From NCBI GenBank assembly GCA_012064385.1, contig QRDG01000241.1, forward strand, positions 947,530-1,011,529: 64,000 bases of DNA, read 5' to 3'. This stretch comes from Puccinellia tenuiflora (taxonomy: Eukaryota > Streptophyta > Magnoliopsida > Poales > Poaceae). Shown in pieces: positions 1 to 10,082 of this stretch. Position numbers and translations under genes: made by a program. Under the pieces are notes generated by a model. That model searched no databases, was not told the origin of the DNA, and was given only the letters and a program-made list of their open reading frames with translations. How positions within the stretch are numbered: position 1 is the first letter of the stretch; each line of letters begins with the position of its first letter.

Positions 1-83
1 AAGATTACTAGAGTAGTAGAGCTTCTTTTTGTGGACTAGATTTCATAAAGTTGTAGTTGTATAATGTATCCATTCGTTCACAG

Positions 84-1437
84 TTCACACGGCCACGTGG
101 GCGTGGTAAGAAGCTCCAAGAGGAATGGGCTGTTCCTCTGAAATCTGTGCAAGACATTAATGAGGTAAAGCTCTTGAATTTCATGACATATTATTGCTCT
201 GTATGTCGTAAAAGTAAATTCACCGTGTCATCGTTTGCTAATCGTGTCTCTCTCACTTGCAGCGGTTCATGAACTTCTGCGAAGGAAAACTGAAAAGCAG
301 CCCTTGGTCTGAGCTAGACGGTCTTCAACCAGAGACAAAGATAATTGATGATCAGCTGGTGAAGATTAACTTGAAGGGTTTCCTTACCATCAACAGCCAA
401 CCTGCTGTAAATGCAGAGAAATCTGATTCTCCTAGTGTTGGTGAGTTAAATCTACTTCGTTGTATGCTAGGTCTTCCTCTGGTATTATTGGGAGCATGGT
501 TTCAGTATATGCGTGTATCTTCAGACATAACACCCTTTTACAGTGATACCTAACCCTAGTCCATGCATCAGTTAAGTCCGCGAGTCTCTGAATTTGTGAT
601 GCCACAGTTAGTATGATGTTTATCATTTATTGGAAGTAGCGGGCCTGAACTCATTTCGTGTGAAAATCCTATGTTACTCGTGAATTCAACTATATGTTGT
701 GCACGGGTTTCCGTGTCCAAGTACTTCATAGTAAAGGCATATTTGTGCAACATACAAGATGTTAACCACCAAGTTCATTGTGACGTCAAATTATTTCGGA
801 ACTATATGAAATAGTCTAAGGATGTCAAATTATTTCGGAACTATATGAAATAGTCTAAGGATGCCCCGATGCTGAATTTTCCACTGGTTCGATAACACGC
901 TAGTACTATATTCCAGTATCTCAGCATGTTCTAAGGTTGTGTCTATTTCAATTATCAGTCACAACTTACAAGGAACTTGCATCACCAAACCTGGTTTAAT
1001 TTTGGTTCTGTTCTGCAGGATGGGGTGGTCCAGGAGGCTATGTATACCAGAAGGCCTACGCTGAATTCTTCTGCGCGAAGGAGAAGCTGGGCCAACTGAT
1101 CGAGAAGAGCAAGGCGTTCCCTTCCCTCACATACATCGCCGTGAACAAGGACGGGGAGACGTTCTCGAACATCCCCGCGAACGCCGTGAACGCTGTCACA
1201 TGGGGCGTGTTCCCCGGCAAGGAGATCATCCAACCCACCGTTGTTGACTCAACGAGCTTCATGGTCTGGAAAGACGAGGCGTTTGAGATCTGGTCCAAGG
1301 GCTGGGCTTGCCTGTTCCCCGAGGGCGACTCGTCTAAGGAGTTGCTAGAGCAGGTTCAGAAGAGCTACTACTTGGTCAGTCTCGTGGACAACGATTACAT
1401 CCAAGGGGACCTCTTCGCTGCGTTCAAGGAGATCTGA
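84..1437 (+). CDS. MTHFR: Methylenetetrahydrofolate reductase, 3' end (partial, last three exons)
   Basis: Reduces 5,10-methylene-THF to 5-methyl-THF, the methyl donor for methionine synthesis; the plant enzyme is cytosolic. Only the C-terminal regulatory region is in the window. Exons read from the sequence: 84-164, 263-440 and 1019-1437, with GT/AG introns 165-262 and 441-1018; bases 1-83 are the end of an upstream intron. The second exon has the SSPWSELDGLQPETKI block and the third the GWGGPGGYVYQKAY block, both strongly conserved in plant MTHFR, and the protein ends LVSLVDNDYIQGDLFAAFKEI-like before a TGA at 1435-1437. Frame is kept across both junctions (phase 0, then phase 1). The gene converges on the NAC gene at 3704. 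The N-terminal catalytic barrel lies upstream of the window. Identification rests on recalled family sequence. Confidence 0.95.
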
Positions 1438-2401
1438 TATCATTGTCGAAATTACCTTGCTCTGTTCAGTCTCCTCTTGCGTGGCTAAATTCATCAGTAC
1501 TCCTGCTGCCTCCACGACTACATTGTCCGATCTCTTAGAGAGCTTTGCACATTTGACCGTCTCTTGCTGGAGTTCTTTCTCTAGTCTGATTTTTCATGAT
1601 TTGTATTGATTTATCCAAATCGTCCTATATGAATAAGAATTTGAGTTCTCCTGTTATCCTTCCCTTGCCTGTCTCTCAAGTTATGAGAAAGAATGGATAG
1701 CAAGCCTTATTCCTATTTTGGCATTTTGGATTTCTGTTTTTTCAATCTAATTCTAAATATAGTAGTTAAATTAATTAAAACGATCCGAATGAAGTATTGT
1801 AATGTATCAATAAGATAAAGCCATGCGACGGGTAAAATAGATTTTAGACAGAATCGAAAGTCAGAAAAAAAGTACATGGTGGAAATAAAGTTAGTCTTCG
1901 GGACGGCTTCTATTTCTAAACGGAAACGCCATTCTCATAGAAAGTACCAAAAATATTTTTGAATGTCCTGTCATCAAATCCTGATTCAACAAAGCCAAAA
2001 AAGCTTACTTTTTAAAGGGAAAGAATTACATAACTTCATACCGTGTTCCCTTGAAAAAATAAATTCACACTGTCATTACCGCCACAAAATCCGTTCAAGT
2101 TTTATCACAGCAGAAGCTCGGTTTCTACCTGTATCTGTGCACGTTTGTGCTGCGGAAATGAGCGATGCGCCTATGCTCGAACCAAGTGAGCTCTGTCACG
2201 GCAGAGATTCCAGACGAGCACCACCCGTCTGTAGCCATAATAGGAAGTGTAAAAAAATGCTCAAGTCGCATAACCATTCACCAAAGTTAAGATGCTAAAG
2301 CTACATTTGATCAGATGGCGCCAGCATGCTACCGCGATCAGAGTAAACCGAGTTAATTGCAAAAGCCTACCACAATTGGGGCTAGAGTTTCAAAAAACTA
2401 G
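1438..2401. other. MTHFR 3' flank, no gene seen
   Basis: The 3' UTR of MTHFR probably occupies the first few hundred bases; an AT-rich stretch with AATAAG-like signals lies near 1625-1640. No coding potential recognised. From about 2130 it holds copy 1 of a spacer duplicated at 3130-3450. Confidence 0.5.
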
Positions 2402-2528
2402 TATTCCCTCCGTCCCAAAAAAAAATGTCATAATTTTATCTTAATTTTGATGTACCTAAACATGATTTAGTATAGATACATTCAAATTTGAACAAATCTG
2501 TGACATTCTTTTTAGAGCTGAGGTAGTA
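2402..2528. mobile_element. Stowaway-like MITE
   Basis: Begins TA then TTCCCTCCGTCCCAAAAAAA and ends GAGCTGAGGTAGTA. This is the classic Triticeae Stowaway (Tc1/Mariner) form: CTCCCTCCGTCCC terminus, internal GATGTAC...ACATGATTTAG...ATACATTCAAATTTGAA block, and TA target duplication. The right terminus is degenerate. Confidence 0.8.
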
Positions 2529-2576
2529 CCAGTTTTTCAAATTCTTCGAAAAAAACTACCAGCCTGACACCACTAA

Positions 2577-2787
2577 GGGGGTGTTTGGTTAGGCTTTCTA
2601 GTTGGCTTTTGGCTTTGGCTTATAAGCCCAAAAAGCACCTAAATAGGTGCTTTTGTCTTTTGGCTTTTGACTTATGTTTTACTATGGTATAAGCCAAAAG
2701 CCAAAAGCCAAAAGCACCTATTTAGGTGCTTTTATGGCTTATAAGCCAAAGTCAAAAGCCAACTAGAAAGCCTAACCAAACACCCCC
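2577..2787. mobile_element. Tourist-like foldback MITE (PIF/Harbinger)
   Basis: A 211-bp near-perfect palindrome. The left end GGGGGTGTTTGGTTAGGC matches the complement of the right end, and the arms (GGCTTTTGGCTT, AAGCACCTAAATAGGTGC) pair over most of the length. Flanked by TAA at 2574-2576 and 2788-2790, the PIF/Harbinger target duplication. RNA from it would form a long hairpin, so it is a candidate small-RNA source. Confidence 0.9.
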
Positions 2788-3004
2788 TAAGCAAACAGCG
2801 AGCAGTAGAATAACACCAAAATTTGGTCAGTTCCACTGAAGATAAGGAGGAGGAGCTACATATGTAGTAGTATCTGAATGTTGATCAGGTTGTGGAATGT
2901 TACGACTCGAGTAGAGTGAACCATCCTGCCTGAGAGAAATGGCTACAAATTTATGTGTGACTTCGTGGGTACAAGGTACAGAAGGAGACATCTTGTTGTG
3001 TTTG

Positions 3005-3095
3005 TCTCCGTTCGTTCAAAAATAAGTGTCTCAAGTTTGCTCAAAATGGACTTTTGAGCAAACTTGAGACACTTATTTTTGAACGGAGTGAGTAA
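3005..3095. mobile_element. Short Stowaway-type hairpin
   Basis: Inverted repeat: CTCCGTTCGTTCAAAAATAAG and GTGTCTCAAGTTTGCTCA pair with TGAGCAAACTTGAGACAC and TTATTTTTGAACGGAG, with a loop of about 12 bp. The TIR resembles the grass CTCCGTTC(G/C)... Stowaway group. TA borders are plausible (GAGTA at the right) but not exact. Confidence 0.7.
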
Positions 3096-3132
3096 TAATT
3101 TCTGTTTACTGTCACTTCACTGCTCGGGTTGT

Positions 3133-3446
3133 ACCTGTACCTGTGCACGTTTGTGATTTGCGGAGATGACATCCGCCTACGCTCGAACCAAGCTAGTGAG
3201 CTCTGGCATGTCAACAACCTCAGACCCAGTTGCATCTCATAAGCGATTTTGAAAATGCTTGAGCTACAATCATATACTCCGTATAGTATCCATCCATCAG
3301 GGAATTGGAGTGAGCACATTTGATCAGATTGTTACCGGCCAAGGTAGAGTAAACCATTCTGCCTAACAACAAAGTAGAAGTAGAACTAGTTTATAACAAC
3401 AAAACTTTGGTCGGTTCCACTGACTGAAGAGGAGGAGGAGCTACAT
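3133..3446. repeat. Duplicated spacer, copy 2
   Basis: Second copy of the block seen at 2130-2935, uninterrupted by MITEs and adjoining the 3' end of the NAC gene. It may cover part of the NAC 3' UTR or polyadenylation region (transcription enters it from the right). No coding potential. Confidence 0.7.
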
Positions 3447-3703
3447 ATGTATCCGAGTAAAAAGGTAAAACAAAAGAATGACCCAGCCCCGGCACCAGGC
3501 TCTCGATGTACAACACGCCCCGGCGCCGGCGCCGCACCACGCTACGCTTCGATCTCTCGACACGACACGGCCTCTCTCTCTCCCGTTTCCTAATCCTGTA
3601 TTTACACTGGTTCGTCCATCCGCGAGCTCGCGGCGAGGAAGTAGTTCCACTTCTCTCGATCTGTTTTATCCGGCACTGTCTTCGTCTTCGTTGCGCTCAG
3701 AAC

Positions 3704-4814
3704 TCAGAAGGGAGCCGGCATGCCTCCGGCGGCGCCGGGCTGGTTCCCGCGGAGCCTGGGCGAGGCGAAGAGGGACGAGTAGAGCAGGTCGTCCCCGGGC
3801 GGCATCACGTCGAGGCCGCTGTACATGCTCTGGATGTCGTCGTAGCTGAGGTCCACGAACAGGTCGTTCCTCCCGTTCCCGGCCCCGGCCTCGTCCGCGG
3901 CCTCCTTCTTGGGCACCATCAGCGTGGCCATCATCTCCTCGTGCGCCGCCGCCGCCACGGGGCTCTGGAACCCTCCCGCCGTGGCCGCCGCCTGCTGGAA
4001 CATCATCGAGTACGGGTCGTTGTCCACGATCTCCGACTCCGGCGTGCGCGCCTCGCCACACGAGTGCGAGTGGGACTGCGACGTCACCATGTCCGACGCC
4101 GTCGTCGCCTCCTCCGCCTTGGGCTCCTTCTGCTGGCCCCCCTGCTGCTTCATCTTCTCCCACTCGTTCTTCTTGTTGTACAGTCGGCACAGCACCCAGT
4201 CGTCCAACTGAAAGAAATTCACAGTCAGCTTCAGACAAATCACTTAAATCTTACCAAAATCAACCAATCTAAGTAGTATCATTGTCTGAACCCGAAAAGA
4301 ACAGATCGTGCAAAGATCCAAAAAAAAAAAAACTTACCCTGAGTGTGCCCTTCTTGGCGCCGGCGCGTCCGGCATCAGCGAGCCGGTACTCATGCATGAT
4401 CCAGTCCGTCTTGACCCCTTTCGGCGCCTTCCCGGCGTAGAACACCAACGCCTTCTTGATCCCCATGGTGCGCCCGCCGCGGGGCGCGACGGGCTTATCG
4501 GCCCCGGTGGCCTTCCAGTACCCGTTGCCGGCGGCGCGGTTGGGTCGTGAGCCGTTGGGGTACTTGCGGTCGCGCGGGGTGAAGAAGTACCACTCGCGGG
4601 TGCCGAAGAGGGCGCGGTCGGGGAGCGCCCACGGGTCGAAGCGGTAGAGGTCGACCTCGGCGATGATGGGCACCGGCAGGCGCTGCCCGGCCGCCTTGCG
4701 GCACAGGTAGTGCTCCACGAGCTCGTCGTCCGTCGGGTGGAACCGGAAGCCCGGCGGCAGGTTCAGGTCCGCCTCCGCGTCCCTCTCCCTCCTCCTCACG
4801 ACGGCCATCCCCAT
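3704..4814 (-). CDS. SNAC1-like: NAC transcription factor, SNAC1/ATAF type
   Basis: Nuclear DNA-binding regulator. Exon 1 is 4338-4814 and exon 2 is 3704-4207, with a 130-bp GT/AG intron; total 326 aa. The start ATG at 4814 gives MGMAVVRRRERDAEADLN, as in SNAC1 orthologs. NAC subdomains are in order: A LPPGFRFHPTDDELVEHYL, B IIAEVDLYRFDPW, C REWYFFTPRDRKYPNGSRP, D YWKATGADKPV and TDWIMHEYRL, E after the intron, DDWVLCRLYNKKNEW. The variable C-terminus keeps EARTPESEIVDNDP and DLSYDDIQSMYSGLD, motifs of this subgroup linked with transactivation. The intron sits between subdomains D and E, as usual for the family. Rice SNAC1 promotes drought and salt tolerance and is ABA-responsive; the same role here is inferred. 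No breaks seen; it should be functional. Confidence 0.95.
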
Positions 4815-4972
4815 GTCTAGTCTGTAGGTAATCCTCTGCTGTTGGAAGAAAGCTTCTGGCTTTGAGATCGCTCCGCTGCTGCTGATGATTCCGCTGGCTG
4901 TTGTGAAGAAGTCTGTGGTAGTGGTTGGTGGTGCTTGCGGTGATGATGAATTGAGGAACTGTGGGCTTGGGG

Positions 4973-5083
4973 GGGATAAATAGGGGGAGAGGCGGGGAGG
5001 TCTGGAAAGTTCGGAGGGGGATGGTGCCGACGGCTGCGTGGATGGACGGGGAGGGAGGTTTCGGGGGAGGAAAAGGGCACGTG
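4973..5083 (-). promoter_or_regulatory. NAC promoter elements (TATA-like, G-box/ABRE)
   Basis: Reading the minus strand, a TATTTAT-type TATA-like sequence lies at about 4975-4982, some 160 bp before the ATG. A palindromic CACGTG at 5078-5083 followed by TG/CC-rich bases matches an ABA-responsive G-box core, fitting ABA/stress control of SNAC1-type genes. Both are motif matches only. Confidence 0.45.
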
Positions 5084-5269
5084 TGGGGGGGATGAGGTGG
5101 TGGAGGGAGGGTTTCGGGGAAGGTGCAGCGCGGCGGGGGATCGTCCGGGAAGATGAGGTCACGGCCGACTTCAGCTGCGATGCGCTGGGCGGGACGCGTG
5201 CGGCGTGCGGTGTGCGGTGCTGGTCGGCCGGGCCTTCTTCTGTGGCCACCGCGGATTGTCACGAGAGGC

Positions 5270-5800
5270 TGTGAAGACTGTGGATTTGCCCGGACGTGGA
5301 TGGCGCCCCTGGTCGGCAGCTGTCCTCTATTTTTTTTATGTTGAATCTTTTCCGATGTTCATTTTGCCGGCTGTTTTAGGAGAATCCTCTGGTTCCCGAT
5401 TTTGGATATGCTGGTAGTAGCAATCATAGTGGTTTTTCTAGAGGCAATCATAGTGGTTGACTATAACCATGTTACCTGTTTTTTTTAGAAGAAGAAATCA
5501 CATCGAACAATTAACAACAGAGTAAACCCATATTCACAACATCTCTTATCATCTACTGCTTGGTTGGCATCATATTAATCAAGAAATCAGTTGATTAATC
5601 AATTTTATCGTTCAAGTATTAATCGGTCAGATTTCTTTTTTGTAAAATTCCAAGCTTCCAACACTAGAAATTCTAAAATACACCATATTTAACACAAAAG
5701 GAGGATGTAGGGGATGCAGGGGTGTCAATAGGTCTCGGGCTGCTACAGGAAGTAGTGGCGGAGGAGCTCGTGCTACTAAGGGAAGTAGTCGCGTAGAAGC
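5270..5800. other. NAC upstream region, no gene seen
   Basis: GC falls sharply past 5330. It holds poly-T runs and AT-rich DNA without recognisable genes and leads into the minisatellite at 5800. Confidence 0.4.
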
Positions 5801-6455
5801 CCGTGCTACTAGAGGAAAGGGTGGCGGCGAAGGTCTTGTGATGCTGCAGCAAGGGGTGCCGGAGGAAAGCTGCTTCGTGCTACTAGAGGAAGGGGTGGCG
5901 TCGCAGGTCTTGTGGTGCTGGAGGAAGGGGTGCCGAAAGAAAGCTGTTGCAATCCTTGGTTGTCGTGCTACTAGAGGAAGGGGTGGTGGCGCAGGTCTTG
6001 TGATGCTGGAAGAAGGGGTGTCGGAGGAAAGTTGTGGCAATCGTCGGTCGTTGTGCTTCTAGAAGAAGGGGTGGCAGCACAGATCTTATGGTGTTGGAGG
6101 AAGGGGTGGGGTGGCAGCGCAGTCTTATGGTGCTGGAGGAAGGGGTGTCGGAGGAAAGTTGTTGCAATCATCAGTCATCGTTCTACTAGAGGAAGGGGTG
6201 GTGGCGCGGGTCTTGTGATGCTGGAGGAAGGGGTGTCAAAGGAAAGCTGCTGCAATCGTTGATTGTCTTTTTAATAGAGGAAGGGGTGGCGGTGCAGGTC
6301 TTGTAGGGCTGGTGGAAGGGGTGTTGGAGGAAAGGTGCTGCAATCTTTGATCGTCTTCATAACAGAGAAAGGGGTGGCGGTGCAGGTCTTGTGGTGCTGG
6401 AGGAAGGGGTGTCGAAGGAAAGCTGTTGCAATCGTCGGTCGTCGTGATTTTGGAC
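5800..6455. repeat. Minisatellite, irregular ~75-90-bp tandem units
   Basis: The motif CTAGAGGAAGGGGTGGCGG followed by GCAGGTCTTGTGGTGCTGGA, GGAAGGGGTGTCGGAGGAAAG and TGCAATC recurs at about 5810, 5884, 5972, 6059, 6186, 6275 and 6361, with a half unit near 6100. Frames on both strands stay open by chance, producing low-complexity peptides that are not believable proteins. Confidence 0.85.
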
Positions 6456-6599
6456 GAGCTGGGAGATACAGAGGACGTCGCCTCCGAAGAAAGATGAATG
6501 GGAGATGTAGAGGCAACAGAGCTCAGGCCGCCAGAGGCAAGCAAGGTGCCGTCGACGAGGCGAGTAGGGAGCATGGCGGCGATGCGATGTGCCAGTTTG

Positions 6600-8060
6600 T
6601 CGTAACCTGATGGTGTTGGTAGAGTTGGGTGGTGCCCCAAGCGGAGGCGTGGATGTAGCAATTAGCAGTTTTCCCTCAGTGAAGAACCAAGGTTTAATCG
6701 AACTAGTAGGACTTTGAAATCAATAACGAGGTGCACGTCAACGATCTCTGGCGCTTTACCGTCGACGAACGCGGACCTGTACACACTCAAACAATTACTT
6801 TGCTCCTAACGGCAGGAAGGTTGTCAATCTTCCTGATCTGCTGAAAACAAAGCGGTTAAACGTATAGTGTAGTGAAATGAATTTATGTAAATGGACCAAC
6901 GAGCAAGTTAATATGAAAAGAAAGTAAACGAGGTTGTAAACAATGTAAAAAGATGGACCGGGGGACATGGGTTCACTAGTGGTGTCTCTCCAATAAATAA
7001 AATACTCATATGACGGGTAAACAAATTACAGTTACGCAATTGACAAGATTATGACACAAACTTAATCTAGCTATATCAAAGTTTTCATGGTAATATTCAT
7101 GTAGACATCAAAATAAGAAACGAAGACCATCATCCAACTGCATCATTGTCTATAAAGTCCACCTAGAAATCGCTATCCAGATGCCACCCATCGGTATTAA
7201 GTTGCAAGCAACAGACATTTGAATTAAGTAAAGTGTATGCCGTAAGCAATATTCATAATCATAAAGTCATAAACACCGCTATCTTACCCTTAGTCGCAAC
7301 AGCAGACCCTCGTCCTTCGACGTTTCTGTCACTCGTACCTAGGCACAAGAGGGAGCATGAACCAACTATCTAGCATAAATACTCTCTCTTGGAGATACAA
7401 TCAATCACTTGGCCAAAGCAACTACACACATCGGAGAGCATGCAAGAACATAAATTAAGATATAAAAACCATGCACAATCTGATCATAACTTCATAATCC
7501 ATTGGATCCCAACAAACACATCATATAGCATTACAAATAGTCGATCTTGATCATGTAGGGCAGTTCACAAGATCATAAACATGAAGCACAAGGGAGAGAG
7601 ACAACCATCTAGCTACTGCCATGGACCCGTATTCCAAGGTGGAACTACTAACACATCATCCTGGCGGAAGGCATGGCGATGAAGAGCCCTCCGGGATCAA
7701 TCTCCCCTCCATCCAGCATGCCAGGAACAGCTTCAGAATCTCCCCGAATTAGGTTTCGGGATGGCGGCGGCTTCGGGAGGAGTTCGTGGAAAATAATCGC
7801 CGCCCCGATAAAATTAGGGTTAATAGGTATTTATGGGCGTCAAGGGGGGCCGAGGCAACCTCCAGGGGGCAGGGGCGGCCCCAACCGTGGATCCTTGTGG
7901 GGCCGCGGCCAGGGGTCGCCCCTGGCCCTGGGTGGGCCCCAGGCTGCCCTTTGGTCTCTTACGTCATCTTGTCGAATAAAAATTCCCCGTAAATTTCCGA
8001 GAATATTTTCAGGAGTAGATTTTCTGAAATAGAAAACAGCAAAAATAGGAAACTAGCAAT
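6600..8060 (-). mobile_element. Transposon-derived segment, family not determined
   Basis: Sequence such as GCAGTTTTCCCTCAGTGAAG at 6666, GTCACTCGTACCTAGGCACA at 7330, and the CATGGACCCGTATTCC-to-GAGCCCTCCGGGATC run at 7620-7700 resembles, from memory, an abundant Triticeae interspersed repeat in reverse orientation. No intact reading frame, LTR or TIR was found, so class and borders are unresolved. Confidence 0.4.
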
Positions 8061-8569
8061 GGACATCTTGTCAATAGGTTAATTCGACAAAAAGCCTAAA
8101 AATAATATAATAAGATGATAAAACATGTAACAATGGCATATAACTAGCATGGATCAATCAAAAATTATAGATACGTTTGACACGTATCATAACCCTATCA
8201 AATTGAGGGGGGTATCGTGCAGGAGGCTGCTGGAGGGGAGGACATTTTTGAGATGTCTAGAGGGGCTCTGCTGATTTATTAGTATATGCCCGATAAATCG
8301 CTTGTAAGTCGATATGCGTCTATCTTATCGTTAACCCTCGAATTGAGATAGATCGGCTAATATTTTGAACATTGAGTAAAAGACATGGGCGATACAACAA
8401 CTTGGCATTCGAGAGAAGATTAGTCCAACAACTCTCGAAACTAATGGCACTATAAATATGGTACAAGAGATCATATATGGGCCCAAATATGTGGTGGTTG
8501 ATTAACTATATGACGAGAAACAAAAAGACATCTATCGGCGACAAAAGTGACCTAAAATAAAATCACAAG
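8060..8569. other. AT-rich spacer, nothing recognised
   Basis: No gene, long inverted repeat or target duplication seen. Confidence 0.35.
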
Positions 8570-9745
8570 TTGCTTTCATCTCCATATTTTGCAGCTCGTA
8601 ATTTGCATATCTGGTGGTTCGTCTTCATACCAAGTCTCCGTAGAAACGGGAACTCAAGAGCAAGCATGACGTGGCATTCTAAAATAGTCACCAAAGTATT
8701 TTTGAAAGGGGTACGGGGCCAAAAGACCGCGAAGCTTCATTCAACACGGTGGGGTACATTCATATTGAGGACCACATAAAAACTGAAAATACAACCAAGT
8801 CCTTGCATTTTACAAAGGTGACCTCACAGATCAGGAAGAAACATGATCCAGTCCCTCTCCAGCGTCGCCGCTGCAGGGCCTCGAAGCCACGACCACCGAA
8901 TCCACCACCGGGGACGAACCACTTGGTGGAGGGTCGATGCAGATCGTCGCGCTGAAGCCAACTAAGATCCTCCCTTTCAGAAGAAGAACACACAGAGTTG
9001 CAAACTCCGGGGTGTGGAGCGGCCCCTTTGGCCAGAGATAGTGGTATTGTACGACGCCGTCGCTTGGGAGCATCCGCAACCGAAACTTCAGAACTGTCCC
9101 CGTAGCTGGCAGATCTCGTCGCCCCCCAAGCCCTGCTCGCATCCACGACTACAGACGGCGAGGAAAAAAGCAAGATCCAGCAGTAATGCCTGTCCATCGA
9201 GCTTATTGGAAAGAAACCCACCTTGAGAACCTTTTCCCCTCTGCACCATCCACCATGGAGAGCAAGAGCGGCCACAACTCGCACATGGCCCGGCCAGGTA
9301 AGAAGAGGAGAGCCCAAAGCAGGCCAAGATGCCTGCCCTAATCTCCTCCATCCTCTGCACCCTAGCTCCACGCCAGCGACAGCAGGAAGAAGAGACGAGC
9401 TGCAGCAGTCGGATCCACCACATGCCTAGCTTATTGCGGCAGCGGCTCCCAGATCCCCACCTCATCGACGTCGCCCTCGAAGGAAGGGGAGCCAGACCTT
9501 CAACATCGCTGCTACATGGCATATCGTCATTCTCCACGTGGGAAACAAACCACCTACTCCTACTATGTACCGGCACCTCCCCTTGGCCATCTCCGGCCGA
9601 CGCCGCCGGCGGGAGAGCCTTAGTTTGGCCCGGGCGCGGCGAGAATACTCTCATGTACTGTAGGTGAAGAGAGAGGGAAGAGTATAAGAAAGAACGGTCC
9701 AACGCTCATTCTTAGGAGCATGTATCGCCACGCACACATCCGTTT
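8570..9745 (-). mobile_element. Repeat-like GC-rich segment, probably antisense TE remnant
   Basis: GC-rich, with long but unrecognisable frames on both strands (for example minus 9088-9702). Composition and phrases like CCAAGTCCTTGCATTTTACA resemble reverse-oriented 3' ends of grass retroelements. No domain identified; border positions are guesses. Confidence 0.3.
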
Positions 9746-10082
9746 TGTGTAGTAGGAATCAAAGACCGTCAAGCAACTTGTGGCTAGCAAGATATACTAC
9801 ACCTTTCACGAAAGAAAAGGTCGTGGCATCGAAAGAGAGCCTTTCGACGAAAATTGATAGAAAATCGTCGTGACGGGATGTTGTTTTGAAAACGTGATGA
9901 CGAAAGTCTGGAGCATGGACTGCGGGAGTGATGCTCTGGAAGTGGCCGGTGTTTTGTCGTACTACTTGACGTGATCGCCAGTGCTCCACGACATACGGAC
10001 TAGTAGCGTGCATGCGCACCGCACAAGCATACTCCCTAGTCAGTCTAGAAAATGGAAGCAGTGTGATGATCATCCAGATAAG

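Larger units (their letters stand above)
2130..2866. repeat. Duplicated spacer, copy 1 (interrupted by MITEs)
   Basis: Segments at 2130-2205 (CTGTGCACGTTTGTG, then GCTCGAACCAAG and GAGCTCTG), around 2905-2935 (GTAGAGTGAACCATCCTGCCT) and 2810-2866 (TTTGGTCAGTTCCACTGA, then GGAGGAGGAGCTACATATGTA) recur at 3133-3446. Copy 1 is longer because it carries the Stowaway-like element at 2402-2528 and the Tourist-like element at 2577-2787. The order of some blocks differs slightly between the copies. Confidence 0.75.

Noticed and set aside
3506..4276. 256-residue plus-strand frame
   Set aside because: Antisense of NAC exon 2; Arg/His/Leu-rich with no homology.
5627..6661. Several 60-140-residue frames on both strands
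   Set aside because: Products of the tandem repeat, with period-like peptide repeats and no start context or homology.
9088..9702. 204-residue minus-strand frame
   Set aside because: No family recognised; overlaps other frames in repeat-like DNA.
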